The notes under the pieces are model-generated. The model worked only from the letters and a program-made list of their open reading frames with translations. It ran no database searches and had not been told where the DNA came from. Made by a program: the position numbers and the translations under genes. Below, piece by piece: positions 1 to 6,223 of a DNA stretch of 9,642 nt. Source of the stretch: Anaerolineaceae bacterium (lineage in GTDB: Bacteria; Planctomycetota; Phycisphaerae; FEN-1346; JAACEH01); assembly GCA_011682595.1 (NCBI GenBank), contig JAACEH010000161.1, forward strand, positions 1 through 9,642, in the 5' to 3' direction. How positions within the stretch are numbered: the first letter of the stretch is position 1; every line of letters starts with the position of its first letter.

Positions 1-677
1 TGCGGTCGATCGGCCAGTCGATCAAGGTCTACTCCTCGGGCAACCGCGGGCGGTGGCCGACCGTCTACAGCGGCCGTGCGGGCGAAAGTTGGGGGCCGGG
101 CTTCGATCCGGCGACCGGCGCAATCCGCGACCGCGACATCGACGCCGACTCCGGCGACCCGTTCACCAACAACCTCTCCTGCTGGTGGATACTCGTCCGC
201 CAGGGCATGAGCATGCCCAAGGCCTTCATCTGCCCGAGCCACGACGAGGCCAATGAAATTACCAGTTTCGATCCCGACTCCTGGTGGGGCTTCGAAAACA
301 TTCACAATTGCAGCTACAGCTATCAGAACCAACTGGGCCGCGGCACGAGAGACAGCGCCGACCCGGACCTGGTCGTAGCCGCCGACGCCAGTCCCCTGCG
401 GGCCGACATGGCCTCGGCCAGCCCGCGGCGCGGCTCCAGGGCCAGCGAACGTTGGGAGCTGAACAGTCCGAACCACGATTTCGAGGGGCAGAACTGTCTC
501 TATGCCGACGGTCACGTCGAGTTCCAAATGAACCCCGAGGTCGGCATCGACGGCAACAACATCTGGATTCAGAGCACCCGCGATTCCTCGACCGGCCTCT
601 GGGCCGAGCAGCCCGACAGTTACAACGACGGCACCAGCCGCATCGGCGACCGGAAAGACTCGTTCCTGGTGCCCTGA
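1..677 (+). CDS. Pseudopilin-type protein with H-X10-DG domain, 3' part
   Basis: The reading frame is open from base 3 to the TGA at 675-677, so the N-terminus, including any prepilin signal and hydrophobic helix, lies outside the window; about 224 residues remain. The visible part starts with a segment resembling the region after the pseudopilin helix (SIGQSIKVYSSGNRGRWPT). It continues through a CPSH motif (about residue 78) to the signature NHDFEGQNCLYADGHVEF, with His, ten residues, then DG. This is the planctomycete prepilin-type H-X9-DG domain in its one-residue-longer form. Family members are thought to be type II secretion or pilus-like envelope proteins; their individual functions are unknown. 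The C-terminal 40 residues are polar and end with SFLVP. No strong terminator follows. The family is well supported, the role is not. Confidence 0.85.
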   Translation, partial: RSIGQSIKVYSSGNRGRWPTVYSGRAGESWGPGFDPATGAIRDRDIDADSGDPFTNNLSCWWILVRQGMSMPKAFICPSHDEANEITSFDPDSWWGFENIHNCSYSYQNQLGRGTRDSADPDLVVAADASPLRADMASASPRRGSRASERWELNSPNHDFEGQNCLYADGHVEFQMNPEVGIDGNNIWIQSTRDSSTGLWAEQPDSYNDGTSRIGDRKDSFLVP

Positions 678-685
678 GCGGCGGG

Positions 686-703
686 CCTGAGAAGCCTGAG
701 AAG
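686..703. repeat. Tandem CCTGAGAAG x2 after the pseudopilin gene
   Basis: Two exact tandem copies of CCTGAGAAG (686-694 and 695-703) begin nine bases after the pseudopilin stop and end just before the promoter at 711. With only two copies this may be slippage. No function can be read from it. Confidence 0.4.
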
Positions 704-710
704 TTAACCC

Positions 711-739
711 TTGACACCCCGGACGGTCCGGGATAGGTT
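711..739 (+). promoter_or_regulatory. Sigma70-like promoter with dyad operator in the spacer
   Basis: A consensus -35 box TTGACA (711-716) is followed after exactly 17 bases by TAGGTT (734-739), a 3-of-6 match to the -10 consensus. The spacer holds a perfect 7-bp inverted repeat, CCCGGAC and GTCCGGG, around a single G at 725 (718-732). A dyad in that place would block RNA polymerase if a dimeric repressor bound it. The promoter would start transcription near 746, about 97 bases before the ceramidase-like gene. A second weak -10-like TATAAG lies at 804-809 in a local AT-rich patch. The promoter call is inference from spacing and the -35 match. Confidence 0.5.
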
Positions 740-842
740 GCGCGGTTGAGCGCCACGCTTTTGCACCGCCACGCGCCGCGGTTTTACTTCGCACTTTACA
801 AAATATAAGCAATCGGTGATCCAGCAGGGAGTGCTGCAACAT

Positions 843-2137
843 ATGGGAAGCGAATTGCTCGCCGGAACGGCTGAAGTAGAGATCACGCCTCCGGTGGGGA
901 CGGCGCTCTGCGGCGCGCTCAAGCCCAGGGTTTCCATCGGCGTCGAGGATCCACTCTACGCCAAGGCGCTCGTTCTCGAATGTGGCGGACAGATACTCGC
1001 CTATGTAATCCTAGACCTCGCGAAGCTCTGCCGCACGGAAGGCGATGCAGCGGTGGCACTTGCTTCGGAGCAGACGGGTATACCGGCGAGGAACATCGTC
1101 TGGGCAGCCAGCCACACCCACACCGGTCCCTACACGGCGCCGATGTTTGGGGCCGAGGAAGGCGGAGTTGACGCGTGGAGTGGCTCGCCAGCCTGCCGCG
1201 GAAGGTGGCTGAGGCCGTCCGGAAGGCCCACTCCGGGATGCGGCCCGCCCGTATGAGCCGGCTTCGAGGATTCCACGCGGGGCTGTCGCAGAACCGGCGT
1301 CTTCTCCTCAAGGATGGGCGCGCCATCAACGCGTGGAACCTGGCGCGGGCACCCCGGCAGGTGCAGTCCGTCGGCTCGGCCGGCCCCACGGACCCGGAAG
1401 TGGGCATCCTGGCCTTCGACGATGAACGCGGCGACCTGATGGCCGTGCTCTTCCAGTTTGCACTGCACACCAACACCAATTTCGGGCTGCGTTTCAGCGC
1501 AGACTATCCGGGCGTCGTCGCCGGCCGAATTCGCGAGCGATTCGGCGCAGGCGTCTCCACCCTGTTTGTTCCGGGAGCATTCGGGGATCTGAACTCCCCC
1601 GGACTGAAGCATCGCGAGGTCGGGAACGCTCTGGCCGACGTCATCATCCGCAAGCTCGACGAACGCCTGCCGGCTGAGGGCGTCGCGTCGCTGGGGTCCA
1701 TCAAACGCGAGGTTACAGTTCCGTACCGCGATCTCACAGTGGACCAAGAGGAACGCATCAAGGCGTCAGCCTGGGACATAGAGTCCCAAGAGGTCTTCCG
1801 GCGGGAGATTCAGATCATGCGCCAGGAAGGCAAGACCGAGGCGAAGACGCTCCTTCAGGCGTGGCGCGTGGGCGAGGTGGGTTTTGCCTGCCTGCCGGGC
1901 GAAATCTTCGTGGAATGGGGCCTCAAGATCAAGCGGGAAAGCCCCTTCCCATGGACCTACCCCGTCGAATTAGGCGGAGACTATCTCGGGTATCTCGTTA
2001 CCCGTTCGGCCTGGGAGGCTGGCGGCTACGAATCTCTGATCGCCCGCTCCGCCCGGCCATCCCACGAGGGTGTGGCCCTTATGGTGGGAAATGCCCTAGA
2101 GATGTTGAACGAACTATATCAGGAGAAAACAAAGTGA
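843..2137 (+). pseudogene. Neutral/alkaline ceramidase-like hydrolase, frameshifted
   Basis: Two reading frames encode consecutive parts of one protein. The first part (from ATG 843; an upstream GTG at 816 is possible) has GTAEVEITPPVGT at residues 8-20, an LDL motif near 58 and SHTHTGP at 90-96, which matches the first zinc-ligand region of neutral ceramidases. The second part (1175-2137) has FALH (second zinc His), SADYPG, FVPGAFGDLNS, CLPGEIFVEWG (zinc Glu) and GDYLGYLV...GGYE near the end. The frame shifts by -1 close to 1174; one extra base there would read VDAVEWLASLPRK smoothly and give about 431 residues, a normal length. All metal-site motifs are present, but the catalytic Ser region of true ceramidases (SNAGD) is GAFGD here, so the substrate is open. 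No signal peptide is seen, so it should be cytoplasmic. It overlaps the next gene. The break may be a sequencing error or a real lesion. Confidence 0.75.
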
Positions 2138-3213
2138 CCGCGAAATGGCGAATCGGCATTGTGGGACTGAGCAGAGGCAAAGGTTTCGTGGACGTCTTCA
2201 GCGCCCACCCCAAGGTCGAGGTGACGGCGCTGTGCGACACGAACCAGGAGACGCTCGCGCGGACGGCCGAAGCATTTCAACTGCCGGACTCAAGCCTGTT
2301 TACCGCGTTCGATGACTTCCTGAATGCGCCCATGGACATCGTCATGATCGCCACCCCGATCACGTTCCACGCCGAGCAGACTATCCAGGCCGTGGAGAGC
2401 GGCCGGCACGTCCTGTGCGAGCAGACCGCCGCCTATACCCTCGAAGACTGCCAAGCGACCGTCGACGCCGTCAGGCAAAGCGGCATGGCTTACATGATGG
2501 CGGAGAACTACTGTTACTTCCATTACATTCGCCAGTGGCAGAAGCTGGTCCATCAGGGCAAGCTTGGGAGCATCTACTACGCCGAGGGCGAGTACATCCA
2601 CGAGATTACCAATCTGTTAGTCAACGAAGATACCGGCCAGTACTACTGGCGGCACGAGCGACCGCCCATCTGGTATTGCGCGCACACGCTCGGGCCCGTG
2701 CTGACCCTCATGAACGACCGCGTCGTCAAGGCTTGCGCACTGACGACGGGCTTCAACAAGATGCCGCAGTACGCGGACCATCCCGGGTTCCTGGACATCG
2801 AGGTCGCGCTCTTCCAGACCGAGAAGGGGGCGATCGTCAAGATACTGCGCAGCCAGGTGGCATCCCGACCCCACATGGTCTGGTATTCGCTCTACGGCAC
2901 AAAGGGACACCTGGAGAACCAGCGCGATCGCGGCGAGGGGCTTTATTACAGCACCGAGATGGGCAACTACGGGAACGCGCACGCCATGTCCTGCCCTATA
3001 GTGGATCCTGACGCGCCGGAAGAGGCCAGCAAAGGCGGCCACGGAACCTCCGAATACTACATGATCGCCGATTTTCTTCGCGCGCTGGAGGTGGGCCAGC
3101 GACCGCCAATCGACGTCATCCGCGCGATGGACTTCACCATGCCAGGCATCGTGGCGCACGAATCGGCAATGAAAGGCGGCGAGTGGCTGGACGTGCCGCT
3201 GTTAAACTGGTGA
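2134..3213 (+). CDS. Gfo/Idh/MocA-family protein, GH109-like
   Basis: This 359-residue protein starts at GTG 2134, chosen because AGGAG at 2121-2125 sits 8 bases upstream and the start overlaps the preceding stop as GTGA. An N-terminal Rossmann fold shows GIVGLSRG at residues 8-15 and Asp35 after the second strand, which suggests NAD. The usual EKP motif reads CEQTAA (95-100), so the dehydrogenase lysine is absent (Gln97). Glu96, YMMAENYCY (Tyr126) and the WYCAHTLGPV stretch (Tyr181, His184) match the pattern of GH109 enzymes, which hydrolyse glycosides through a transient NAD-dependent oxidation. The Glu96-Tyr126 spacing of 30 equals that remembered for the Elizabethkingia alpha-N-acetylgalactosaminidase (E149, Y179; Y225, H228). 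There is no signal peptide, so it should be cytoplasmic. It is probably cotranscribed with the ceramidase-like gene. The superfamily is near certain; hydrolase rather than dehydrogenase activity is inference. Confidence 0.9.
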   Translation: MTAKWRIGIVGLSRGKGFVDVFSAHPKVEVTALCDTNQETLARTAEAFQLPDSSLFTAFDDFLNAPMDIVMIATPITFHAEQTIQAVESGRHVLCEQTAAYTLEDCQATVDAVRQSGMAYMMAENYCYFHYIRQWQKLVHQGKLGSIYYAEGEYIHEITNLLVNEDTGQYYWRHERPPIWYCAHTLGPVLTLMNDRVVKACALTTGFNKMPQYADHPGFLDIEVALFQTEKGAIVKILRSQVASRPHMVWYSLYGTKGHLENQRDRGEGLYYSTEMGNYGNAHAMSCPIVDPDAPEEASKGGHGTSEYYMIADFLRALEVGQRPPIDVIRAMDFTMPGIVAHESAMKGGEWLDVPLLNW

Positions 3214-3380
3214 GCCGCCAAGGCGCCAGCAACCAATGAATCAGGCCGTCTTCCGGCCGCTTGGGCCGTCGGCTCGGATCGGGCTGGCCGGTAAGCCGCG
3301 GTAGGTCATGCTCCCACCCCGGCTTGTCGTAAGGGCCGCATCTTTTCCCGGTTTTAGACTTTGCTCGACGGTGATCGGCT

Positions 3381-3386
3381 TATAAT
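3381..3386 (+). promoter_or_regulatory. -10 box of the superoxide reductase promoter
   Basis: A perfect TATAAT stands 75 bases before the superoxide reductase start in otherwise GC-rich sequence. The matching -35 is poor: the nearest candidates are TTGCTC at 3361-3366 (14-base spacer) and TTTGCT at 3360-3365 (15-base spacer). The start site would be near 3393. The weak -35 suggests activator dependence or an alternative sigma factor, but the sequence alone does not decide. Confidence 0.45.
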
Positions 3387-3393
3387 TTCCCGC

Positions 3394-3410
3394 GGCGGCA
3401 GGGGGCCGCC
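3394..3410 (+). promoter_or_regulatory. GC hairpin at the 5' end of the superoxide reductase leader
   Basis: GGCGGC (3394-3399) and GCCGCC (3405-3410) pair perfectly around the loop AGGGG. The hairpin would sit at the very 5' end of the transcript from the TATAAT promoter, 50 bases before the start codon and clear of the ribosome binding site. It could stabilise the message. No known riboswitch pattern was recognised. Confidence 0.4.
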
Positions 3411-3460
3411 AAGCCGGCGCATTATTGTGAGAAACCGTTACTATAAGGAGCCGAACTGTC

Positions 3461-3844
3461 ATGGCTGAACTTCCTGCACTGCTGACACGGATTAACACGC
3501 CACAGGACCTGGATAACCTGAGCGACTTGGAGAAAAAACACCTGCCGGTCATCGAGGCGCCCGACAGTGTGAAAGCCGGGGAACCGTTCGAGGTGACCGT
3601 CCAGGCCGGCAAGCTGCTGGCCCATCCCAACGAGCCGGGGCACCACATCGAGAGCATCGAGCTGTACCAGGGGCACGTCCTGCTGGCCCGGGTCGACCTG
3701 GCCGGCGGCCTGGCTGGGCCGAAGGTGACCTTCACCGTGCTGCTGGCCAGTGATGTCGACGACCCCAACGGCGGCCTGCGGGCCTTCGAGAAATGCAACC
3801 TCCACGGCACTTGGGAAGGCGCCAGGGCGATCGAGGTAGGTTAG
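3461..3844 (+). CDS. Superoxide reductase (neelaredoxin/desulfoferrodoxin family)
   Basis: A 127-residue non-heme iron protein that reduces superoxide to peroxide without making oxygen, expected in the cytoplasm. The Fe(His)4Cys ligand set is visible: His27 in KKHLPVI, His55 in AHP, His61 or His62 in GHHIESIELY, and Cys112 with His115 in KCNLHGTW. The N-terminal desulforedoxin Cys4 domain of two-iron desulfoferrodoxins is absent; about 22 residues of extension stand in its place, so this is the one-iron type. The usual E-K-H-x-P motif is altered: the residue two before His27 is Lys25 instead of Glu, with Glu24 shifted by one. The ATG at 3461 has AAGGAG (3445-3450) ten bases upstream. It is a single-gene unit with its own TATAAT and a downstream hairpin terminator. 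The family call is firm; the electron donor is unknown. Confidence 0.92.
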   Translation: MAELPALLTRINTPQDLDNLSDLEKKHLPVIEAPDSVKAGEPFEVTVQAGKLLAHPNEPGHHIESIELYQGHVLLARVDLAGGLAGPKVTFTVLLASDVDDPNGGLRAFEKCNLHGTWEGARAIEVG

Positions 3845-3865
3845 CCGTCGCAGGGACCGAGCCTC

Positions 3866-3898
3866 CTCCGCCGGAGCAGCTGCGGCGGCCGGGCGGAG
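3866..3898. repeat. GC-rich inverted repeat after the superoxide reductase gene
   Basis: CTCCGCC (3866-3872) and GGCGGAG (3892-3898) are exact inverted copies 19 bases apart, and the loop contains the palindrome GCAGCTGC. It lies between the convergent genes and has no T-tract on either side, so it may reinforce transcription stop or 3'-end stability but is not a textbook terminator. Confidence 0.35.
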
Positions 3899-3911
3899 CG
3901 GGAGCGATCCG

Positions 3912-3946
3912 AAGCGCCGCAACCCACCGCGCGGGTTACGGCGTTT
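3912..3946 (+). terminator. Intrinsic terminator between convergent genes
   Basis: CGCCG (3915-3919) pairs with CGGCG (3939-3943) and AACCC (3921-3925) with GGGTT (3933-3937), with one C-A mismatch between the blocks and a 7-base loop. On the plus strand TTTCTTCATT follows directly, as expected for the end of the superoxide reductase transcript, 68 bases after its stop. The hairpin also covers the stop codon of the minus-strand gene (3936-3938). Read in that direction it lacks a T-tract, so it works best as a plus-strand terminator. Confidence 0.55.
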
Positions 3947-5165
3947 CTTCATTGTCCGATTCTGTTTTGTCCGATTCGTCGCGGGATTGTTGTTCCTGCC
4001 TGGGGCGAGAGTCCGACTCCCGGGAGGTGGGCTTGCGGCGGCAGATCTCGATGACCACGCGCAGCGAGAGGTCGTCGAGGCTGCGCATCTGCTCCTGCAA
4101 CACAGCGCCGTCGGCGCGGACGTGCGGCAACAGAATCTCCAGCAGCCGGCGGAGCAGCGTTTCGTTTTCAATGGTCGCCGAGAGCAGGGTCTCTTTCCGG
4201 TCGCCGGGCGCCTGGTCCTTCGGGGGCGGCGGCTCAACCCGGCCGGTCCATACGCAAGGCAGGTCCAGCCCGAGATTCCTGGGCGGGGGCTGGGGACGCC
4301 CGGCCTCTTGCTGTCCGGGGCGGACCAGCCACAGCCTGTCGCTGGCTTCGGCCCGGGAGGCCAGGCTGTCGATTCGCAAGCGGGTCTGGACATCGGACGG
4401 CTCAAGTTCCATGCGGCGGCCCAAGGCGGTCGTCGAGAGCCGCAGACCAAGCAGGTCGTTTATCAGAACGCGCAGCAGGGCCAGGCGCACTTCCCAGAAA
4501 GCCAGCAACACGGCGACCAGGGCGATCAGGGCGACGGATCGCGGCCAGATCGGCAGCGGCACCGCCCGGGGCACGCTGAAGCGCATCTCGAGGAGGGCCG
4601 TCGTGCGACCGCGCTCGTCGAAAACAGGTGTCGTGCCCATAATTTCCCAACGGTCGCCCGGGTCGCCGGCGGACTCGGGCAGGGCGGCCACGTGGGTCTC
4701 TCCGGCATACCAGGCCGGGCCCAACGGTTCGGACCGCACGGGCCGTTCGTGCCCCGGGACCAGAGCCAGGACGCCGTCGCTGACCTCTTCGTGAAGAAGA
4801 ATGAGTTTCTCGACCACCCCGATCCGCCGGCCCTGCGAGAAGAGCCGGGTGGGCACCCACAGGCGCACCGCCTTGGGCGGCGTCTTCAGACCCGCGGTGA
4901 CACTCTTGATCCGCCGGACAAGAAACCGGCGGGCCGGATCATCGGCTCGCCGGGCGCGTGCCGCCTGCTCAACCTGCTGGCCGGTCAGGCGAACCTGCAG
5001 ACGGTCCAGGGCCAGTTGAACATCGGCCCGCACGTCGCGCGGCATCTGGTCGGCGTCCTCGGCGGGACACGGATACAGCGCCAAGGTCAATATCATGGCC
5101 ACCGCCAGGGCCAGGCTGGTCAGGCCCACGGGCAGGCGAACCATCAGACGAAGCAGTCGCGACAT
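3936..5165 (-). CDS. Two-TM sensor-like membrane protein, unknown function
   Basis: A 409-residue protein I do not recognise. A hydrophobic segment at residues 11-31 (signal anchor) and another at about 207-228 frame an outer domain of about 175 residues. Near its end that domain has WEIMGTTPVFDERGRTTALLEMRFSV, which looks like the last strands of a Cache/PAS-type sensor domain (weak, by eye). The inside part (229-409) has a basic amphipathic stretch, a Pro-rich linker (285-320), a helical region (325-375) and a hydrophilic, charge-rich tail from 376. No kinase, HAMP, GGDEF or methyl-accepting motif is seen. The start ATG at 5165 has GAGGG five bases upstream and follows the pseudopilin stop by 20 bases, so the two are very likely cotranscribed. 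The topology suggests a receptor or an envelope-complex subunit; function is not assigned. Confidence 0.75.
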   Translation of the reverse strand: MSRLLRLMVRLPVGLTSLALAVAMILTLALYPCPAEDADQMPRDVRADVQLALDRLQVRLTGQQVEQAARARRADDPARRFLVRRIKSVTAGLKTPPKAVRLWVPTRLFSQGRRIGVVEKLILLHEEVSDGVLALVPGHERPVRSEPLGPAWYAGETHVAALPESAGDPGDRWEIMGTTPVFDERGRTTALLEMRFSVPRAVPLPIWPRSVALIALVAVLLAFWEVRLALLRVLINDLLGLRLSTTALGRRMELEPSDVQTRLRIDSLASRAEASDRLWLVRPGQQEAGRPQPPPRNLGLDLPCVWTGRVEPPPPKDQAPGDRKETLLSATIENETLLRRLLEILLPHVRADGAVLQEQMRSLDDLSLRVVIEICRRKPTSRESDSRPRQEQQSRDESDKTESDNEETP

Positions 5166-5185
5166 GTTCGCCCTCGCCCTCCACC

Positions 5186-6046
5186 TCAGTCAGCCGTCGG
5201 TGGCAGACGGTCCGTCCCGTCGCCGGAGAAGAGCGTGTTGTCGCCGTCGTGCAGCACCTGTCCGTCTTCGGCTACGTTGTAGCCCAGTTCTTCCGGCGTC
5301 ATGGAATCGATGTGACCATCGGCAAACAGGACATTGGCCTGGCCGTTGTGGCGGGCATCGACGCTGGAGCGGTGCCCCGACACATTGGGGTTGGCCGAGA
5401 CGTAGTTGCCTCCGGGCAGATGCGGCGGATCGAGCGTCCAGCCGTGGTTGCCGTAACGATCGAAGTCGCCGGACTTGGGCGAATAGGGCTGTCGGTCCGC
5501 TTCGGCATAGTCGGCCGCGGTGCCCATACTGTCGGCCGCCACGACCGTACGGCTCGCTACCTTGATGTCGTTCATGCTGACCGGATAGTTGATCGTGTCG
5601 GTGCCGGCCAGGTTGTTACGGTTGTTGCCCAGAAACTGGTAGTTGTAACCATAGGGGAAATTCCGCTCGTCGTCCCACGGTACGGCCGGACACATGTAGG
5701 CGGGATTATCGAGCGTCTGTCGCTGGTCGGTCGTGGAGGGCTCGTCAAAAGGCGGTCCCATGGTCGGCCACAGGTGGACGTACCATCTGGGACGGATTTT
5801 GCGGCCATTGCCGGCGTTCATGACTGCGCCCGTACTGCTGGCCGGCCGGCCGCCCGGGAAGTAGCCCTTGTTCTGCGAGCGGTACTGTGCCAGGCCGAGG
5901 CCGATCTGGTGCAAATTGGCGCCACACTGCACGGCCACCCCCTGCCGGAAGACACCCGACAGTGCGGGCATGAGAATCGCCAGCAGCAGGGCGATGATGG
6001 CAACAACCATCAACAGTTCAACCAGAGTAAAGGCCTTGCGTTTCAT
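5186..6046 (-). CDS. Type II pseudopilin-like protein, H-X9-DG domain
   Basis: The 286-residue protein begins MKRKAFTLVELLMV, a type IV prepilin leader: basic residues, then cleavage before Phe6 with Ala instead of Gly at -1, then the Glu at position +5 and a hydrophobic helix to about residue 28. A longer open frame reaches 6190, but the leader fixes the start at ATG 6046. No clear Shine-Dalgarno lies at normal distance (AGAGG is 18 bases away). Typical family landmarks follow: NLHQIGLGLAQYRSQNKGYFP (44-64), YMCP (117-120), VVAADS (168-173) and HNGQANVLFADGH, with His233, nine residues, then DG at 243-244. The protein should be inserted in the inner membrane and processed by prepilin peptidase; the large soluble domain would face the periplasm. 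The exact role of the family is unknown. The two-TM gene follows after 20 bases. Confidence 0.92.
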   Translation of the reverse strand: MKRKAFTLVELLMVVAIIALLLAILMPALSGVFRQGVAVQCGANLHQIGLGLAQYRSQNKGYFPGGRPASSTGAVMNAGNGRKIRPRWYVHLWPTMGPPFDEPSTTDQRQTLDNPAYMCPAVPWDDERNFPYGYNYQFLGNNRNNLAGTDTINYPVSMNDIKVASRTVVAADSMGTAADYAEADRQPYSPKSGDFDRYGNHGWTLDPPHLPGGNYVSANPNVSGHRSSVDARHNGQANVLFADGHIDSMTPEELGYNVAEDGQVLHDGDNTLFSGDGTDRLPPTAD

Positions 6047-6114
6047 CGGGTGTGACCGGCCGAACCTCTGGCCCGACCCATGCGATGAAAAACCCCTGGA
6101 CAGATGTCGCGCGG

Positions 6115-6120
6115 ATTCTA
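6115..6120 (-). promoter_or_regulatory. Possible -10 box for the pseudopilin operon
   Basis: On the minus strand TAGAAT (6120-6115) is a 5-of-6 match to the -10 consensus, 69 bases before the pseudopilin start in the 177-base gap after nadB. No good -35 lies at 16-18 bases. An inverted-repeat cluster sits immediately upstream (6121-6155). The call is weak. Confidence 0.25.
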
Positions 6121-6155
6121 CAGTGAACGCTCCTGGCACTGATGCTCGCCAGTGC
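6121..6155. repeat. Competing inverted repeats (CAGTG/CACTG/CAGTG)
   Basis: GCACTG (6136-6141) pairs with CAGTGC (6150-6155) around an 8-base loop, while a further CAGTG at 6121-6125 could pair with the same CACTG (6137-6141). The two stems exclude each other. The cluster lies upstream of the pseudopilin start and next to the possible -10 box, so it may be an operator or an RNA switch for that operon. No known family was recognised. Confidence 0.35.
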
Positions 6156-6223
6156 TCATTTGCGAATTCACCAACATACCATACGACCACCGGCTCCGAA
6201 AACGCAACCGACAGTCCCTAAGC

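Noticed and set aside
1861..2133. Upstream extension of the Gfo/Idh/MocA protein
   Set aside because: These codons overlap the ceramidase-like C-terminus, including its zinc Glu motif; the GTG at 2134 has the Shine-Dalgarno and begins just before the Rossmann strand.
3244..3258. Terminator after the Gfo/Idh/MocA gene
   Set aside because: GGCCG/CGGCC gives only a 5-bp stem with no T-tract on the plus strand; not strong enough to call.
3422..4450. 342-codon minus-strand frame covering the superoxide reductase
   Set aside because: It crosses the superoxide reductase in antisense and part of the two-TM gene in the wrong frame; Arg/Pro/Ala-rich shadow.
3987..5282. 431-codon open frame on the plus strand opposite the two-TM gene
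   Set aside because: Low-complexity Gly/Arg/Gln/Pro-rich translation, no ribosome binding site; the minus strand gives clear membrane segments and operon spacing.
6047..6190. 48-residue N-terminal extension of the pseudopilin
   Set aside because: The prepilin leader MKRKAFTLVE must be near the N-terminus; the upstream part is not leader-like.
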